Below are positions 9,414 through 20,538 of a DNA stretch of 64,000 nt, in pieces; the first letter of the stretch is position 1; each line of letters opens with the position of its first letter. Source of the stretch: Carpediemonas membranifera (taxonomy: Eukaryota; Fornicata). The notes under the pieces were generated by a model, which worked only from the letters and a program-made list of their open reading frames with translations, was not told the origin of the DNA and did not search any database. The DNA is taken from the NCBI GenBank assembly GCA_019828565.1, contig JAHDYR010000012.1, forward strand, positions 1,736,001 to 1,800,000, in the 5' to 3' direction. The translations under genes and the position numbers were made by a program.

Positions 9414-12400
9414 CTACTCAGAGCGACTCTGGGAGGAGGTCTCAAAACGCTTACAGGCATCCGCGGCAGCGGAGTTGCCGGCAATGTACTTGACGAAGAC
9501 GTCATTCGTCTTCAGATCTGCGGCGGCGTACCACTCGTGCTCATCCGAGTCGGTACCCACAAACGCGACATGGAACTCAGGCTCACCTGTGGCACGGAGG
9601 CGCCAGTCGTGAATAGCCTCAACGACGGCGAAGGTGGAGTCCGACATGAAATGGTGACGTGCTTGCTCCCGGGTCAGCGGGTGCGCAATACGGAACAGGC
9701 GGCTGGCGTGGCGGCGCACAACCACGTTGGTCACGGGGTTGAGCAAGGAGAAGGTGTCGTGCTCGTCAATAGACTCGACACGGTACGGGCCCCTCATCCG
9801 GAACTCCAACCGAGGAACGGGGCTGTCTCGGCGTACAAGGACCCAATCTCCGACTTGCAGGCTGTCGAACTTGTTCGAGGGGAAGGCTTGATCCTTGATC
9901 TTCTGGCGACGCTCTCTCTCCCCCTCAAGCCGGGCGAGGACAGCGATGGCCGCCTGCGACTCGGAGTCCGTTGGCGTGACCGGAGTCTTGGGCATATGGT
10001 GCAGGGCAATAGCGGCGATGGCAACGGCGTATGGGGTTTGGTCGCCCAAGCGCTTCCTACAGGTTGCGTTCAGGTTCCTCTCCGTCTGCGCGAGGAGATC
10101 TACCCAGCGGCGTGAGTCGCCAATCGTGCTGGAACCGATGCGCAGCTGCGCATTGACTTCCTTGTTCGCTCTCTCGACGAGGCCATTGGCCTCATGACGG
10201 TAAGGTGTAGTCACGTGGTGCATGATGGCGTGGTGTTGGCACAGTTGTTCAAACTCTGCGGCGACGAAGCAGGGTCCACCGTCAGTTTGAATACGGTCCG
10301 GGACTGTCCAGCGTGCGAAAATCTCACGGCTGACGGCTCTGCATACTTCACGGCTCGAGGTCGACTTAAGCGGTATCAGCCACGTAAAAAGCGACGCGTT
10401 ATCGACAACTGTCAATATGTAGGCAAACCCTTCATCGGCCGGTGTCACGGGGCCAATGATGTCCATGTGCATGTCAGCCAAGATGGGGGCCGACGGGATG
10501 TGGCGCTCTGCGAACGGGACGTTGGGCCTAGCTCTAGCCTTTTCACAGGTTAAGCATTTTGCGATGCGGTCCGCAACCCAGCGGTCAGCGCCCTCCCAGT
10601 ACGTACCGCGAACACGCAATAGCTGGAGGCAGGTGCCTAAGCCGCTGTGGTGACGGTCATGTACTGCCTTGAAGCGCTCCTCCTTAGCCTCCTCACTCAG
10701 CTGGTCTGTGACGAAGACAAGAGGTTGCGGCGGGGGCAGGCGAGATAGACCGTCGGCAATGGCGTTGTCAACGCCTGCGACGTGGTGGATCTTCATGGTG
10801 CCATACTGAGCGCATTCGAGCGCCCAGCGGATGACCTTGGCGTTCGTGGCCGCAGTCATATAGACAAGGTTCGCATGGTCGGTGTGGAGGTGGATCTCCG
10901 ATCCCAGTATCATGGGTGCGAAGCGTCGAAGCGTCGACACAAGGCCGAAACACTCCTTCTCGGTCGTGTTCCACGAGCGTTCATGGCCCGTGAATCGTCT
11001 GCTGAAGAACGCGAGCGGTACATCCCGTCCTTCATTCTTCTGGATGAGCACCGCCCCGACGGCGATGTTCGACGCATCAGTGAATACGTGAACTGGCTCG
11101 GCTGGGTCAAAGTGAGCCAGCTGGATCCTGTTGGTGATGAGGCTCTTGACTTCGCGCACGGCCGCGGCGATCTCATCGGCATCGACTTTCTCCTTGTTCG
11201 TCAGTCGCTGGATCGGGTCGACGACATCTGCGAAGCGGGGAACGAAACCGCGGAGGTATCCCGTGATACCGCTGAAGTGGCGTGCCTCCTCGGCGGTGCT
11301 GGGGACTGGTAAAGCGTTCACGTCCTTAACGCGCTCGGGGTCAACGAGGATACCATTCGGGGTCAGCTGGAACCCGAGGTACTGGACGCGGTCTGAGCCG
11401 ATCAACGACTTCTTCCCTGCGATACGGACGCGGTGCTCCCGGCAGATGCGAAGCAGCCCGCGGAGCAGTTCGAGCAGTTGTGCTTCCGTTCCTGCGAACA
11501 ACAGGACGTCATCAATGTACAGCGCACATCCTCCCTTGAGCGACTTCAGGAGTGACGCGATACGTTGCTGGAATACGACAGGGCCATTGCGGACCCCGAA
11601 AGGGAGTCTGTTAAAAACATACTCTTTCGACAGATGGGCGAAACCCGTAAGCCTCTTGGCTTCCTCAGTCAGCGGCAGTTGATAAAATCCAGACGTGAGG
11701 TCAAGCGTTGCGAAGACAGTTGCCCTTTGAGCTTGGGCGAAGAGTTGCTCCGGCGTGGGCAGTGCCGCTCTCACAGGCATCGTGACAGCGTTCAGAGCTC
11801 GGTAGTCGAGCGTAGGGCGGAAGGGTGGCGTGGCTCCAGGCTTGGGTATCAAGTTAAGCGGCGTGAGCCACTCAAGATGCTCAGCAGGCGAGATGACACC
11901 GAGCTCCAAGAGCTCTTCAATGATGGTCGAGGCAGCATCGCTGCGGGTCCGACTCATTGTGCGTGGCGTAGCGCGGTAAGGGGTGGCCCCCGGCATCAGC
12001 TCGATGTCATACGGCGGCAGAAGTGCTCCGCGGCGGTCAAGCGGGCCGAACACATCTGTATATTCCTCGATCAGGTGCTTGAATGCGACCGGATCTTGGA
12101 GGCAGTCACCGATTTGCGGCAAAACCGGCGGCTTCGTGTATAGCACAGCAAGATCCTTCACGTCGGCCACGTCGTGGAGACTGACATGGGTCGGCAGGGG
12201 TGTGCCATTGGGGCGTAACTCGATGTGCAGCTTTTCGAGCAGGGAGCGTGACGCGAGCGCGTCGAAGCTGATAGCGTCGGTGAAAAGCAGTCGGCTCTCC
12301 AGGGCGACTTCGTGGAACAGCGGTCCATCGTGCAGCCAGCCAGGTGCATCTCGGCTGAGGTCGAGACGGGCGATGGCCTTGCCCGTCCCAATGCCATGCA

Positions 12401-12546
12401 GGGGCGTCTCCTCCCGAACTGCAGAGGGGAAATGGTGCAGGTGCCTCGTATGGACGAGGACGTCGTGGCGTAGATTGAACGTATCTAGGCCCAGGTCGAG
12501 GTCGACGCCGCCTACACGGAGACGGCAGAACCACTTGTTGCATGCA
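9414..12546 (-). CDS. pol: E3 gag-pol, C-terminal part (protease, RT, RNase H, integrase), separated from its N terminus by E4
   Basis: Continues in frame from 17220 once E4 and one copy of its target duplication are removed; together the two parts give about 1.5 thousand codons. The segment contains a protease-like region, RT with a YIDD box, RNase H (FTDAS, TDHAN), integrase with the HHCC module (CLTCEKA) and a D-D-E core (MDIIGPV, DGGPCF, NGLVERAN), and a chromodomain-like tail. No internal stop is seen, so E3 was probably competent until E4 split it. It is close in family to E2. Confidence 0.9.
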
Positions 12547-12551
12547 GGTGC

Positions 12552-12636
12552 TGTAGCGATGAGAGGAGAGAGAGGATTTATAGGGTTTGACCCGGGACAC
12601 AAAATTGGATAAAACTAATCGACCCGAAGGTCTACA
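12552..12636 (-). repeat. E4 3' LTR (85 bp)
   Basis: Identical to 17135-17219. Confidence 0.9.
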
Positions 12637-13139
12637 CTACCCCCATGATGTTGGTAGGCATCATCTGCGTCTGGATAGTCAGAACTTTGATCCAACCCTT
12701 AAAGTGCACGACTCTAAGTTCGAGTCATCGCTGAACGAACGTATGAAGGGATGAAGTTGGCGAAAAACTGAAAGTGGGCTCAGTTCGTTGGCCGCCCTGG
12801 GGGAATGCGTTGGCGTAGTACCGGCTATGATCAACGTGCGTGGGCGGAGTTCTCGTCGGAACGAAAAGTTGCCGTCAGCAACTTGATGTCGCCGATCACG
12901 CTGGAACTTGTGGAATAGGCATCATATCTATAAAGGAGATCAATCCTTGTGTATCTGCCTATATGCAGCAACGGGGCGGTTGTATCAACCAAAAGTTGGT
13001 GGGATAAAGGAAAGCTCAGCGTGATGAGAATGATACGGTAAGTCTGTGAAGATTCTGCCGTAACTCTGAAGATAACTGGCTTGTCGGCGTGGAATGAAGC
13101 AGTTTGGGAGAAATGCCTCTCGAGGCCTTTGTGTGCAGC
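12637..13139 (-). other. E4 3' untranslated region
   Basis: About 500 bp between the end of E4 pol and its 3' LTR. I see no convincing reading frame; it contains the polypurine tract at its left end. Confidence 0.6.
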
Positions 13140-15993
13140 TTAGTGCCGAGGGCGCTGCGACTTGCTCCGCCCCCATGCCCGGCGGGCACGCGCTAGGAGG
13201 GGTATGACCTCTGGATGTGACCCGACATAACGGTCGAGGGCTTCAAGCTGATCTAGCTCTCGGGAGAAGGGCTCATCTGTGGACTCTTCCGGCTCGTAGT
13301 TGAGCCATTTGATGGTGAGAAACAGACGATTATCGTTGTCTAAGTGATGGTCAACGATGGCTTCAACTAGGTATTCGCCGGTCTGCCGCGTGGCGTACTC
13401 CGTGACTTCATCTCGTGTGAGCTTGGTGTAGAATGGCGTCAGGCGGTCCGCGTGGACGGTGAAGGTGGCTAGGGACACCAAGTCTTGTAGTTCATACGTA
13501 TTACGGATAGTTCCCGCCCCCACAACCAGCAATGGGCCTCTCACACGGCGATCGAGCTTGGAAGGCTTGCTGGTTGGCCATAAGAGGACATAGTCGTCGG
13601 CTTGGAAGCTCTGACCACTCTTCGGACGTCTTTCTTGCTGGGCTACGAGCATTTCCTCCTGTATTTGCGCCCAATTGTTGATGTCGGCGCGGAATTGTTC
13701 AATCTGCGCGGCAATGTGCGGCTCACTAGCGAGCGTTGTAGGATCCACCGGTGTGAAGTTCGCGTTAAAACAAAAGCTTCAGTGGGGACAATTTGCTGCG
13801 AGTGTTGGGTGTCGCGTTGAGGATATAGGTGACGGCCGGGATTAGGCTGGGCCACTCCGTCTTGTCTTGCCGGTTGTCGAAAAGCAGTGACCTCATATAC
13901 TTAATGATCTCCGCGTTCTGGCGTTCCACTATGCCGTTGGCGGCTGGGTGGTAGGGCGGGGAGAAGCGGTGGGATAAGTCGAGACGTTCGTGGAGCTCGG
14001 CGATGGCCTGGGCTGTGAATTGAGTGGCGTTATCGGACTGTATCTCCTTAGGTCTGCCGAAATTGGCGGACCAATCGCGGATGGCAGCGGCAGCGGCGCT
14101 CGCCGAGCAAGTCACTGTGGGGTAAAGCTTAGTATACTTGCTGAAAGTGTCCACAAGGACTAGGAGATATCTCTCGCCGGTGTCGGCAACAGGGAGAGGG
14201 CCGAGCGTGTCTATCTGAATCCGCTCGAATGGAGCACTGGCGGCGGTGCGTCCCATGGATGTCTGTGCGGGCTTCGTAGGCCTTGTCAGCTGGCAGGTAG
14301 GGCAGGTGGAGATGACACGTCGAGTGTCGGCTACCATGCCTTTCCAAGTGTGGCCTGCCTCTCGGAGGTGCTCTACAACGGCCCTATATCCGACATGGCC
14401 TCCACGTCGGCCGTGGAAATGCATAATTAGCTCCTCCCGTTCGGAGGGAAGTAGCGTGACAGATAGAAGGCGACTAAGTGCGTCGGCGGCGCCGTTGTCG
14501 GCGCCGGCCACATGCACAATGTCGAAGTCGTATGTCTGAAGCTGCAGGCGCCACCTCTGGACCTTGGGTGCTGTGGCGGTGGCCATAAAGACCAGATTAC
14601 GGTGGTCGGTATGCAGTGTGAAGTGGCGACCCCTGAGAAAGTGTTGTGCCTGAGCAATCGCTGATATAATAGCGAAACCTTCTTGTTCATAGGTAGACCA
14701 CCTACGTTGGACGGGGGTCAGAGTCTTGGAAAAATAGGAGACGACTTTCATCTCCGAGCCGGTCCCGGTAGTGAGCACCGCACCTATGCCTATGTCGCTG
14801 GCATCAGTAAACAGGTGAAGGGGCTGGTTTGGTTTCGGGTGGGCCAGGACCATGTTATCCAGGAGGGTCTCCTTGATCCGCTCGAGGGCTTGCTGTTGGG
14901 GGGCCTCCCAGCGCCACGCGACGCCGGATCGCGTTAGTGCTAGGATCGGCTCAGCTGTCACAGCGAAGCTCGGTATCATCGGGCGGAAATAGTTGACGAG
15001 ACCTAAGAGGCTGCGTACCTCAGAGATGTTTGAGGGGGCCTTGAGCGTGCGGATGGGTTCGAGACGATCGGTCGAGATGGATTTCCCTTCCGCGGAGACA
15101 TGCCATCCGAGATAGTCGATGCTTCGGGCTGCGAGGATGGTCTTCTTGGCGTTGATCCGAAGGTTGGCGGCGTCGAGCCGTTCTAACACATCCCTCAGAT
15201 TGCTGATGAACTCATCTTGGTCGTTACCGAAGACAACGATGTCATCAATGTAGACCAGCGCTCTTATGTAGAGAGCGGGACCCAGGGCTTCCTCTAGGCA
15301 TCTCTGGCAATGTATTGCGGCGTTCCGGAGGCCGAAAGGCATCCGTAAGTACTCGTATTTCTTCCCGGCAGCAACAAATGCAGTAATGGTTCTTGCTGTA
15401 TCAGTGAGTGGGATTTGAAGGAAGGCCTTGGACAAGTCTATTGCAGCGAAAAACTGCTTTCCTTCCAGGGTTCCCACGAGGTCATCAATGATAGGCAGGG
15501 GGTGCTCGTCAGGTCGGGTAATCTCGTTGACCCGGCGGAAGTCAAGGCACAGTCTTATTGTCCCGTCACGCTTGGTGACGGCAACGATTGGGGAGTTGAA
15601 CTGCGACTCTGAGGGTTGAATGATTCCAGTTGCCTCCTGCTCCTCAGTCTGCCGGCGAATTTCTTCGAGGACAGCGGCTGAGTAGCGGTATGGTGGGCAG
15701 TTGGTGGTCATTCCTTCCTCGAGGACAATGTCGAAGGGTGTGACCTTGGCTGGCGTGGCTGTCAGACCGCCGAACAGCTCAGGAAAGCGCCTTTGAAGGG
15801 CCTCGACTTCTGAAGCTAGCTCGGGCACCAGGCACTGGGGCTCCTGGTTATCGTCGGTCTCTATGACGTTGAGGTCCACGTCCACCTCGCTGTCAGTGTC
15901 AGAAACGTCTGGTTCGCCCATATCAAAGCGAACGACGCCTAGCTCGTTAAGAAGTGGATAGCCAAGTACAAGTGGATGGGATAGCTGATCCAA
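13140..15993 (-). pseudogene. pol: E4 pol (protease end, RT, RNase H, integrase, chromodomain-like), frameshifted
   Basis: The main frame (15993-13765) starts within the end of the protease (LVLGYPLL), then RT with YIDD, RNase H (FTDAS, TDHRN), and integrase with CPTCQ, the core DTLGPL and DNATQF, and NGIVERQN. At about 13760, in a run TTTTGTTTT, the frame shifts by one base into 13748-13140. That segment holds the integrase C-terminal region and a chromodomain-like tail (LVEAIVDHHL...IKWLNYEPEE). Both frameshifts of pol fall at homopolymers, so base-calling error is a real alternative to decay. Confidence 0.82.
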
Positions 15994-15995
15994 AA

Positions 15996-17112
15996 CTAGG
16001 AGGGGGCCAACGCCGTGAGTTGGCGCCCCGATGTCTTACAAACTCCAAGGTCGAGCTCCAGTATGGCTTCCTGAGCGGCTTTCATTATTTGGCCACTGCC
16101 AAACTGGACCTTGCGAGTCGTGGGCCGTACCGAGATTGGTTTGAGCTGCTCCAGGAGCTCGCGGCTAATAAAATTCGCTGTGGCGCCTGTGTCAAATAGC
16201 GCGCGGACACATGGCATCCCTGGGGTCGACACCGAGAATACGGCCTGCGGTGTCACTCTCTCTGGACCAGGCAAGGGATCTATCGTCAACAGCTCAAAAT
16301 AGGATGCCCGTTTATTACGGGGCTTCTTGTCACGCTTAGCGAAACAGTGGTCTATGTCATGGCCGACCTTGCCGCAGAAGGAACACGTAGGGCGCGGAGC
16401 CGCGGAGTGGGCGTTGGGGCCCGGGCGTTCAGCGGCGCGTAGGCGGTCCCCCTCGCGGGTGACCTGTTCCACGTGCCGAGCCTGCTCTATGGCGGCGCGG
16501 AAAGTGGCGTCTAGGTCCCGGCGATCCTGGTAGGTTAAGACGCGATCGCGGAGGCGCTCCGGCTGGATGTGCTGCACGAAACAGCGGACGAGTTGCTTGA
16601 TTGAAGGGCGAACATCGCCGCAGTTCTCAAGCTGCGTCTGATATGCATGGACGTAACGGAGAACGTTGTCCTGAAGGGGACCACGAGAGTGGCAGGTAAT
16701 CCGCTCGAAGCGGTCAAGGGCTTCTCTGCGGTCGATGGGCTGGAAGAGAACGTTGATGCGGCGTAGGATGCGCGAGGATTCGGCGTCCTCGGGGAAAACG
16801 GGAAGAGGATCAGGAATAGGTGCTTCGTCCTCGGTGTCATCATCCGTGGCGTCTTCGAAGTCTTCGTCGCTCTCATCGTCCTCCCTCAGCAACAAGGGCG
16901 TTGCGAGCGGGATCAGGAAGGGATTCTTTGAGAGCGGGGTCACGGAGAGCGAAGATTTGCCATACCGTACGGCCAATCAAGTGCTTAATAGGAATAGCAC
17001 CGCCTTTGGCACGGTACGCGTAATAGTTCTCGCGGAATTCCTCCCACTCTTTCTGAGTAGTCTTGGTGAGGAAGGGGGCCATAAACAGGTCAATTGACTG
17101 GAGCTGATTCAT
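15996..17112 (-). pseudogene. gag: E4 gag and protease start, frameshifted
   Basis: The N-terminal frame starts with ATG at 17112, 23 bp after the LTR, and runs to 16873. The second frame (16976-15996) carries an acidic stretch, a retrotransposon-gag capsid-like helical region, a single CCHC zinc knuckle (CSFCGKVGHDIDHC) and the retropepsin DTGA motif. A frame change is needed between 16976 and 16880, and another near 16000 at a CCCCC run to reach pol. Confidence 0.75.
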
Positions 17113-17124
17113 CTTACTAGGTAC

Positions 17125-17136
17125 CAGTAATTACTG
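17125..17136. other. Palindrome at E4 LTR/leader junction (candidate primer site)
   Basis: CAGTAATTACTG, a perfect 12-bp palindrome including the first two LTR bases. A TGGTACC stretch lies next to it (about 17119-17125) and could be a weak tRNA-type site. Confidence 0.65.
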
Positions 17137-17219
17137 TAGCGATGAGAGGAGAGAGAGGATTTATAGGGTTTGACCCGGGACACAAAATTGGATAAAACTA
17201 ATCGACCCGAAGGTCTACA
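17135..17219 (-). repeat. E4 5' LTR (85 bp)
   Basis: Identical to 12552-12636; followed by GGTGC. Confidence 0.9.
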
Positions 17220-18559
17220 GGTGCGAAGCGGGTCCGGACTGCTTCTTCGGCGAGAAACAGTGCCTTCTGACGGGTGCGGTCGGCCGCTACATCCGCGGTC
17301 CTGGAAAGGTCGATCTTGCGGCGTTCGGCCTCAGCTCGGACCTCCCTCATCGGCTTCCAGGCCGGGTAGTGTGTCTTACACTCACGGGCGTGCGCGACAA
17401 TCTGGGCGTCAGATAGCTTGTCAATGCCCTTAACGAGGTCGGGACAGGAGTTGGTGCTGTGGTCTTTTGCAGCTGGGTGGAATGCGCAGACCTGGCGAGG
17501 AGCCTTCTTCGGCTTGGCATCCTTGGTCTCACGGTCAACCTGTGCGCTGGTTTCGGCGGGTACCTTAGCGGGCGGGGCTCTGCGCGCGTCACCCTCGGTG
17601 TCGTTGTGCTGGGTGCTCCGGGCGCTCTGGGCGGCATGGCCTTCAAATTCCCGGATTTCATCGCGGTAGCTACGAAGCTTCGCAACCAGCGCGGTTGCTC
17701 TCGACATCAGGTCGTCGAGGCAGAGACTGCCGTCGAAGTACGTTGTGGCGCCCTCACCGAACAGGCGGGTGAGAGCGAGAGGGGGGGCGTTCATGTGGGT
17801 GAGGATAATCTTAATCACGGCGGCGTTGATTTCCTCGCTCACAGCGGGTGCGGCATCGTCGCCGGTCTCGGCGAGGAGTGCGGTGTAGTTGTAGTCTCGG
17901 AGCGTCTGCTGAACTTCAGCGAGATACACGGCGGCATTGTCGATCGAGAAGTGCTCATGGCCTTTAGGCTTGCGCGACAGTTGGCGGAGCGCCACCTGGA
18001 GCTGTTCTGCGGGCGTCGCAGAGAGTGTCCGACCGACAAGGTCCCGCAGCCTGCGGGCCTGCTCAACCAGAGCTGCCTTTTGTTGCGCTCGCGTCCCGTG
18101 CGGGAACACTGGCTTGTAAGGCTTGATGAGAAGCATGCCGCGGGCGGCCTTGAGCTCCTCCAGCTCAGCCTCGGCCTCGGCACAGGTCTCGACGGAGGCT
18201 TCGTCGGTGCGGGCCTTGAGGAGTCTAATACCCTCCTCGAGCTGATCCATACGCTTCTTCCCTTCTTCTAAGGGGTCCTGATCGGGCTTGGGCTTCTTGA
18301 GGGTGTACGGTTCGGCTTCGGTTGATAGGAACGTCAGTAGGTCCGTGTGCGTTCGGAACTTGCGGGCGTCGGAGCCATCAAGTGGCAGATATGCGGCTTC
18401 CTTACTACGCAGCAGCGTTGTAAAGAAGTCATGATGTGCGGGCGTGAACAGGCTTGCCACAGGACACAGAACGTCCTCGGCTTGTAGGTAGTGCTGCAGC
18501 GACTCTACAAAACCATTCCAGACGGACAAGTCATCTGAATTGGGTAAGAGTGGTTTCAT
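17220..18559 (-). CDS. gag: E3 gag, N-terminal part of gag-pol, cut by E4
   Basis: Start chosen at 18559 because the earlier in-frame methionine is in the target duplication/LTR. The protein is a helical gag with charged coiled-coil-like stretches, followed by a His/Cys cluster (CAFHPAAKDHSTNSC...H..EC), not a standard CCHC knuckle but shared with E2. The frame meets E4 at 17220 and resumes at 12546. The coding sequence seen past 17219 inside the E4 LTR is fortuitous. Confidence 0.85.
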
Positions 18560-18572
18560 TGTTGTTGGCTCA

Positions 18573-18582
18573 ACAAGCTTGT
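18573..18582. other. Palindrome at E3 LTR/leader junction (candidate primer site)
   Basis: ACAAGCTTGT, a perfect 10-bp palindrome ending on the first LTR base. Confidence 0.68.
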
Positions 18583-18632
18583 GTGGCGTTAACTGAATGA
18601 AACTTCCAGAGGTGCACTTTACGTCACTCACA
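18582..18632 (-). repeat. E3 5' LTR (51 bp)
   Basis: Identical to 9341-9391; its outer edge touches the duplicated CATG that contains the start codon of the next gene. Confidence 0.85.
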
Positions 18633-18633
18633 C

Positions 18634-19719
18634 ATGAATGTCAGTGATATCGATGTGGACGCTTTATTTGACAGTATTGAAGACTCTTCCGATACTGAAA
18701 TGCAGCAAGAAGACGAGCTTCAGCTTCATGAAACACTAGATCTTGCGGTTGTCGAAAGACTTGTCGAGGAGTCTTTATCTTCAAAATCAAGCCTTTCCTC
18801 AGCGCTTTCACTGCAAAGACGTTTGAGACAAAGTCTTTTTGCACTGCAGGCGAGGCTCATTGGCCTGATCTCCTCCGCGATCCCAGAGTACGACCGCCTT
18901 ACACCCCCCGAGCTCACCACCCGCCAGTTCGTCCATGTATGCGCCTGCTACATCAACGGCCGGGATATAGACACGCTTATAGACCAGGGAATTCTCAGTG
19001 AGCCCCAGGCAGCGCTCAGTCGTCTCGTGGTCCTCCGGGCACCCTCGACACCCGCCCCCTCACCGCTGATAGACGACATGGCACGGTTCGCAGACGCCCT
19101 GGAGAATGCTGTCATACGACTTGACGACTGGCTTGCAAGTGAGACATTGGCTCGTTATCCCAACATTTATAATTTCCTGGCAAACCCAAGAGTTGCAAGT
19201 GTTCTTGCATCCTGCGTGCAGGACGACGAGGCGGGGCGGGTAAACCCAGGCGACGGGTTTGCACGACGCACTACAGGCCAGATCAAGATGGTGGGGAAGG
19301 CTTATAGACTATCGCAGCGAAGAAAGCCGCAAGGTGGGGTGCTCGCCGACATTGCGGCAGACATTGTTGAGGAAAACGGTCTAGATGAAAAGAAGATGGG
19401 CAATAGGATTCTGACCAAGCTCGCTAACAAATTCAAGCTCGTGGCAGCGGTTGACATCGCGTGTACCGATCCAGAGGGAAGTTTTGGTCAGAAGACGCGC
19501 GACCAGGTTCTTAAGGCATTCGAGAACTCCCTTGCTCCAAATCAAAAGATTACTCAACGCCAGCTGAAGATAGCGATGCCCGGGGATAAGAAGAAGCACC
19601 GCGCCGGCCGCAAGTACAATGCTCGCCGGAGACGAACCCAGATGACCGCTGTCCGCGAGCGGGCCAACCGGGTAGCCTTTGGTCAAGGATCGTCCTATGC
19701 GGCAGAGGGCATGGTGTGA
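18634..19719 (+). CDS. PRP31: Prp31-like U4/U6 snRNP protein, divergent
   Basis: 361 residues. The C-terminal third matches the Prp31 signature: a basic block (KKKHRAGRKYNARRRR) followed by TAVRERANRVAFG, which aligns with the conserved RGGRRYRKMK...T.IRKQANRMSFG region of the family. Just before it is a helical stretch equivalent to the end of the NOP domain (KLANKFKLVAAVDI). The N terminus is acidic, as in Prp31. Human PRPF31 is about 499 residues; this one is shorter, and the usual NOP core motif (SALVG type) is not seen. Prp31 binds the U4 snRNA-15.5K particle and stabilises the tri-snRNP. The start at 18634 lies in the E3 target duplication, so the native 5' region now sits 13.9 kb to the left. 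Confidence 0.75.
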   Translation: MNVSDIDVDALFDSIEDSSDTEMQQEDELQLHETLDLAVVERLVEESLSSKSSLSSALSLQRRLRQSLFALQARLIGLISSAIPEYDRLTPPELTTRQFVHVCACYINGRDIDTLIDQGILSEPQAALSRLVVLRAPSTPAPSPLIDDMARFADALENAVIRLDDWLASETLARYPNIYNFLANPRVASVLASCVQDDEAGRVNPGDGFARRTTGQIKMVGKAYRLSQRRKPQGGVLADIAADIVEENGLDEKKMGNRILTKLANKFKLVAAVDIACTDPEGSFGQKTRDQVLKAFENSLAPNQKITQRQLKIAMPGDKKKHRAGRKYNARRRRTQMTAVRERANRVAFGQGSSYAAEGMV

Positions 19720-20016
19720 GCCCGACGATGACTGAAGCTTTGTGGCCACAGACGGTGTCAACCCTCATTGCCGTTGTTTAAACTGCACACTCCATTTACT
19801 ATGTACCACAGGTTAGTCCACGAGAACGCCCTCCTCGTTGAACTGTGACCTTAAACTGCACCGTCCAATTTTTACTGTATGTGTTCAACATGAGCCCTAA
19901 CAGGGGCCATAGTCAGCCTAGTCGATTACTGACACTGGATGCCGCTCAATTAGAGGCAGAATAATTTGTTGGAAAAAAAATGATCCTTTTCGCTCGGTTA
20001 TTCAGTACAGTCTCAT

Positions 20017-20442
20017 ATGGCAACTAAGGAGATCGTTCTTCCCACCGTTCCCGCCGGAAAGGAGGTGGTAGCTGTTTGCCACCTTTATGCTTCCTACAAC
20101 GACACCTTCGTCCACGTTACCGATCTGTCTGGCAAGGAGACGCTTTCCCGCGTCACTGGTGGCATGATGGTGAAGGCAAACCGCGATGAGTCTTCTCCCT
20201 ACGCCGCTATGCTCGCCGCCCAGAAGGTTGCTGAGCGCCTTCAGCAGCTTGGCGTTACTGCCATCCACATCAAGCTTCGCGCTACCGGTGGTGTCGGTTC
20301 CCGCTCCCCCGGCCCCGGTGCCCAGTCCGCTATCCGCGCTCTTGCTCGCACTGGCCTTAAGATCGGCCGCATCGAGGATGTTACCCCCATCCCCACCGAT
20401 AGCACCCGCCGCAAGGGCTCCCGCCGTGGTCGCCGTCTTTAA
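20017..20442 (+). CDS. RPS14: 40S ribosomal protein uS11 (S14)
   Basis: 141 residues, full length and colinear with eukaryotic uS11. It has the conserved central part ([19 protein letters not shown]), the PYAAMLAAQ stretch, IKLRATGG and the C-terminal basic tail ending [10 protein letters not shown]. It binds the platform of the small subunit near the mRNA exit. Codon use is strongly biased to C- or T-ending codons, as expected of a highly expressed gene. No intron. Start supported by alignment with the family. The ~300 bp upstream (19720-20016) holds an A-rich run before the start but no other recognised signal. Confidence 0.97.
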   Translation: MATKEIVLPTVPAGKEVVAVCHLYASYNDTFVHVTDLSGKETLSRVTGGMMVKANRDESSPYAAMLAAQKVAERLQQLGVTAIHIKLRATGGVGSRSPGPGAQSAIRALARTGLKIGRIEDVTPIPTDSTRRKGSRRGRRL

Positions 20443-20538
20443 GGTAGTAAATTACCGGTTGCTACGTTTCTTCTTTGCTTCTTTACTTTGGGACTCACAC
20501 TGTCAGTCTCCATCTATCTGTCGCTCAGAACAATACAT

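Larger units (their letters stand above)
12552..17219 (-). mobile_element. Element E4: gypsy retrotransposon nested in E3
   Basis: Two identical 85-bp LTRs (12552-12636, 17135-17219; TGTAGCG...TCTACA) are flanked by the duplication GGTGC (12547-12551, 17220-17224). A CATGGGGGTAG polypurine tract abuts the 3' LTR in element orientation. Removing 12552-17219 and one GGTGC restores the E3 reading frame exactly, which confirms the ends. One base is ambiguous, because a shared C would allow an 86-bp LTR and a 4-bp duplication. Confidence 0.92.
9341..18632 (-). mobile_element. Element E3: gypsy retrotransposon with 51-bp LTRs, split by E4
   Basis: Identical 51-bp direct repeats at 9341-9391 and 18582-18632 (TGTGGCG...CTCACA) are flanked by the 4-bp duplication CATG (9337-9340, 18633-18636). 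A GAGGGGGAGTG polypurine tract lies just inside the 3' LTR (element orientation). Without E4 the element is about 4.6 kb with a single long gag-pol frame. It landed on the start codon of the Prp31-like gene; the duplicated CATG leaves an ATG on the gene side. Confidence 0.9.

Noticed and set aside
12720-12750. tRNA B-box-like sequence (GTTCGAGTC)
   Set aside because: No matching A box or cloverleaf around it. No tRNA, rRNA or CRISPR array was found anywhere in the window.
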